A DNA stretch of 23,374 nt from Phallusia fumigata (taxonomy: Eukaryota > Chordata > Ascidiacea > Phlebobranchia > Ascidiidae). The stretch lies in NCBI GenBank assembly GCA_008931825.1, contig QXVZ01021601.1:1-23374 (forward strand), read 5' to 3'. The position numbers and the translations under genes are program-made. The notes under the pieces are model-generated. The model worked only from the letters and a program-made list of their open reading frames with translations, searched no databases and was not told the DNA's origin. Below, piece by piece: positions 20,121-23,374 of the stretch. Positions within the stretch are counted from its first letter, which is position 1, and every line of letters starts with the position of its first letter.

Positions 20121-20542
20121 CAAAAGTATCAATTTCTATTGATTAAAATTTCTTATCACGTTACAAAGTTTACATGGGTTGTCGCTGCTCTTGTACTGTA
20201 ACTGTCCTATATTAATATTTTGTGATAGCCGGAGTGGTTTAAACATTCTAATATGTAATAATTGTTACATTTTAACTGCAAATTGAACAAAATATTAATG
20301 TATCACACGTTTTAGTGTGAACACAAAAACACACCAAAAAAAGTCCCAACAGGTTACAACTCACACTTATTTCAATATCTTATCGAAAACATCTCAGAAA
20401 CTGCAAAACCAAGAGCAACACGGCTGTGTAATATCAACAATAAACCAAAGAGTCGCTTCGTTACGACTTCATACTCATTAAACCCGAACCCTGCATTCTG
20501 CAAATCATCATCGAAAAAACATAATCTAAAATTTTCTTTTAG

Positions 20543-20778
20543 TTCGACCTCAAATGTCCCCTAGGCCAAATCCGCCTTGTCGACAACGTATTTCCAGTAC
20601 ACAGCGCGCAGAACGACACACAACACACAAACGACATGTCGCACAAAACAGAGTGTGTAAGCCTGGGTCAAACAAAGCAGTTGGGAATGTAATTGAGTTT
20701 ACCGAGTCGAGGGCTCTCCAACCAACAACAGATGTCGTGTTTCCCAACGTTTGCCCGCCTTTTTACTGGGAGTTGTAA
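20543..20778 (+). other. Candidate exon after a strong acceptor-like tract
   Basis: A polypyrimidine tract TTTTCTTTTAG ends at 20542. Two frames are open after it. One continues in phase 0 as FDLKCPLGQIRLVDNVF, with a GTAAGC donor at 20657 that would give a 114-base exon. The other starts with ATG at 20554 and encodes 74 basic residues to the stop at 20776-20778. Only one of these can be right and neither resembles a known family clearly. It is listed because the acceptor, donor and phase are mutually compatible with the ORF at 19956. Confidence 0.18.
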
Positions 20779-21441
20779 CCTTACTTACTTCGTAGAATCG
20801 ATTGCTCTGTGGCTGTCAGCGATAGTGACATGGTCGATTGTGTGCAATTTTTTATGATCTTAGAAACATAATAAATGTGGTTCGGGATTTATTACTGTCA
20901 ATAATTTTTTCTCGGCGTCGTTTCTATTGCTTAAAAAAATTCTTTAACTGTATTTCCCAATTGATTCTGAAAAATTATTGCACTGCTTTCTGTGACAACA
21001 AAGAATCACTTTCACAAGCTTTGATTTCAGCGCAACTAAAAATCAATGTTCTGCAAATTTTAGCAGCGCATCACTATTATTTCCACTATTATCACATACA
21101 TTTTGCAATCTGTCGCAATTAGAGCAGCCTTAGAATACGATTTGCTGTATTTCAACAGTTTTCTAACGTTCTTCATCCGTGAGCGCATTTTTCCCCATCC
21201 AACTATGAAATATTAACGTAACGACGAAAAAATACGCGTTTTTCCTTTATGATGATCAACGCAGGTGCTTTAATCCTCTCGCGTTCGAATTCAAAAAGCA
21301 CTATCGATCACGTGTTCATCTATTAAACACAGGCTGATAACGAAATCGATAGGTCCTCGGATCTAACGATAATTGTGTTTACAGCAAGCTGCGGTAACAT
21401 ATTGAACTGCTGACATTTGTACGTGCGGATATCAATGATGT
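20779..21441. other. AT-rich stretch without a supported gene
   Basis: One plus-strand frame is open for 94 codons (20838-21122) but starts with TTG and encodes an AT-driven, Phe/Ile/Tyr-rich product. Nothing else was identified. Confidence 0.5.
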
Positions 21442-21958
21442 CAAAAACCAATTAGTTCTGTGCGGAGAATTGAACAAATTGACCCAATAGCCGTCGTGCA
21501 AGCTGTTTTTTAAACCAAGTCCGTGTCTTCTATACTCTGACAGGTGGTTTTTAAACCCAATTTCAGTTGTTACATTCTGTGTCAATTTTGTAGCATGTTA
21601 CCTCTGTGTCAATTTTGTAGCAGCTTGGCTTTTGTCTCATATAAGGCAACATGGTAAAGATGGTCCCAATTTCAAAATCTTACCGCTAAAGTCCATTGAN
21701 CAAAAACCAATTAGTTCTGTGCGGAGAATTGAACAAATTGACCCAATAGCCGTCGTGCAAGCTGTTTTTTAAACCAAGTCCGTGTCTTCTATACTCTGAC
21801 AGGTGGTTTTTAAACCCAATTTCAGTTGTTACATTCTGTGTCAATTTTGTAGCATGTTACCTCTGTGTCAATTTTGTAGCAGCTTGGCTTTTGTCTCATA
21901 TAAGGCAACATGGTAAAGATGGTCCCAATTTCAAAATCTTACCGCTAAAGTCCATTGA
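21442..21958. repeat. Assembly duplication at N (258-bp copies)
   Basis: Bases 21442-21699 recur at 21701-21958 with the single N at 21700 between them. No differences were noticed. The pattern is the same contig-overlap artefact as at the other N positions. Confidence 0.9.
21569..21622 (+). repeat. 27-bp tandem duplication
   Basis: Two adjacent 27-base units (21569-21595 and 21596-21622) share TCTGTGTCAATTTTGTAGCA exactly. Because the pair also appears in the second contig copy (about 21828-21881), this small tandem repeat is real sequence rather than part of the join artefact. Confidence 0.8.
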
Positions 21959-23374
21959 ACCTTTAATCCATATTCTTTACACCGGAGCCCGCTGGTAAGC
22001 TTTCAAACTGTTTTCACACTGTCCTGTGTGTCAACTGACAAACAAGACAAGACCTGCCCCAGACCAGCTTTCTGTGACTCTCGCATCAAACAGTTCACCG
22101 CTAACTGTAAGGAAAGCCCCAAAGCCCCGCCTACACGTGTCCTTCTAATGTTCAACGTTTGAAAAAGTGAACGCGAGCGGACGTTTAACGTTAACTGAAG
22201 TGTGTAGTTTGATACTGTCGGTTTACGATTAGACACGCTGAAACGCTACAAAATCACCAAATTGCTGCGTAACGCGGCACCTGAATGTAATAGTAATGAA
22301 CGTGTTCATAACGCGGGACAGGATATCCGACTACAGCACTTTACATTCAACTCAACAATTGTTATCATTTAGATATTGCATGTCATACTGTTGCAGTGAT
22401 AAAATTTTCAAAAACGCGTAAATGTTTGCACAAATTATCATTCAAAATGTGTTACCGTTGAATATACCGTTTGGAGTTCTAATAGAAACTCTGTCTAACT
22501 TAAAAATACTCGTCATTGCATAAAACATAAAAGGTAAGCGAATAACGCACTCTCTGATTGGCCGTTTTAAAACACATTATAAGTCATTTTACTTTCTAAG
22601 TCCACTTCATCTAAGTCCTGTTTAGAGACCAAATTCTAACCTTATGCTTTCATAAAACATTTCAGTCACACATCTACATTTTACACCAATCTGTTTCAAA
22701 AAACACTTTTCCTTCTATACAATTACGCGCAATGCTCGCTTACTTTGTGTGCAGGGGCGAAAACACACATTGCCATGTTCTCCGAGGATTTTAGCCCGCT
22801 CGTAATTGCGTCCGCAAAGAGGGGATCAAAAACCAATTGCCCCCTCGGGTAAAAGAGAAACACATGATTAGCGCGATAACATTGGTTGCGTCCGTGTTAA
22901 TTGGATCATCCCAGTCGGTAAACCAATAACGGTCATTATTTTTTAACAAGACACACCTCCTTCTTCATTAGAAATAAACAACTGACCAATCAAAAAATTA
23001 TCAAAAATATTGGCTTCGTTAAACCACCAAAGTATTTGCGCTTATGTGCCAAAAGCGCGCAATACTATCTGTTCGACGCCTAATGTAAAACTGCCATTTA
23101 GACACCACGTCTCGTCACAGACGTTCACCTTTTCACAACCACCGCATCACTAGGCTATCAGTCTTAGAGCGCTAAACGCCATTTTAACACGCAGTTACGT
23201 AAATTAATCTTCTACATTCGGCAGTTACCTAACAAAATGACAAATGAAGACAATGCACTGATGGTAACAGCATCGGCGATTGTCGAAACTTTTGCATTAA
23301 AAATCAAGACGTTTTGGTATACACGGTCATCTGAAACCCGTTTCAAGACTTTAAAAGCGCCTATGATCGGTTTT
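21959..23374. other. Right end of window, no gene recognised
   Basis: No open frame above about 80 codons and no recognisable motif. Inverted CCAAT boxes (GATTGGCC near 22556) and scattered homopolymer runs are present. A 25-codon ATG frame at 22775-22852 follows an acceptor-like TGTGCAG but is too short to support. Confidence 0.5.

Noticed and set aside
20838..21122. 94-codon plus-strand open frame
   Set aside because: It starts with TTG, has AT-driven composition (Phe, Ile, Tyr, His runs), and shows no motif or splice context.
21283..21300. tRNA B-box-like GTTCGAATT
   Set aside because: No matching A box, cloverleaf arms or terminator could be built around it.
22751..22852. Possible first exon: acceptor-like TGTGCAG, ATG at 22775, donor-like GG|GTAAAA
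   Set aside because: Only 25 codons, no promoter or partner exon visible; short matches like this are expected by chance.

Overview
This window is nuclear DNA from an animal, most likely an invertebrate chordate such as a tunicate; that placement is inference. The grounds are: two Janus kinase (JAK) genes with the FERM, SH2-like, pseudokinase and kinase layout found only in animals; a spliced minus-strand exon that looks like the cytoplasmic tail of a cell-adhesion receptor; AT-rich noncoding DNA; and very high allelic divergence. Two versions of one locus lie side by side and differ at about 20 of 587 coding bases by hand count, which fits highly polymorphic ascidian genomes.

Layout. Positions 1-1832 hold the 3' part of a first JAK gene (end of SH2-like region, JH2 pseudokinase, JH1 kinase), open to the left edge. 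Positions 1833-3779 are a spacer with a TATA-like site, a hairpin and a strong 3' splice acceptor. Positions 3780-7243 hold a second JAK gene in the same orientation, with its whole coding region in one exon (about 1130 residues once an assembly duplication is discounted). Positions 7244-9819 are mostly noncoding. Positions 9820-11896 on the minus strand are the last coding exon of a transmembrane-receptor-like gene, possibly of DSCAM type, ending in a PDZ-binding-like terminus. Positions 12519-13757 repeat part of that exon and its upstream intron and are best read as the other haplotype. From 13759 to the right edge no known gene is recognisable. That stretch holds a small dispersed inverted-repeat family, CRE palindromes, one candidate small secreted-peptide ORF near 19956, and another assembly duplication.

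Assembly. There are six single N bases, at 5389, 8100, 10002, 12518, 13758 and 21700. Five of them sit exactly between two copies of the same sequence (70, 112, 110, about 1210 and 258 bp). The sixth (13758) ends the haplotype copy. These are contig joins whose overlapping ends were not merged. The one at 5389 falsely frameshifts the second JAK gene, and the one at 10002 adds a false in-frame 37-residue repeat to the receptor-like exon.

How the genes relate. The two JAK genes are an old tandem duplication; both keep an intact catalytic kinase domain, so both probably act in cytokine-receptor/STAT-type signalling. No functional link to the minus-strand receptor-like gene can be seen.
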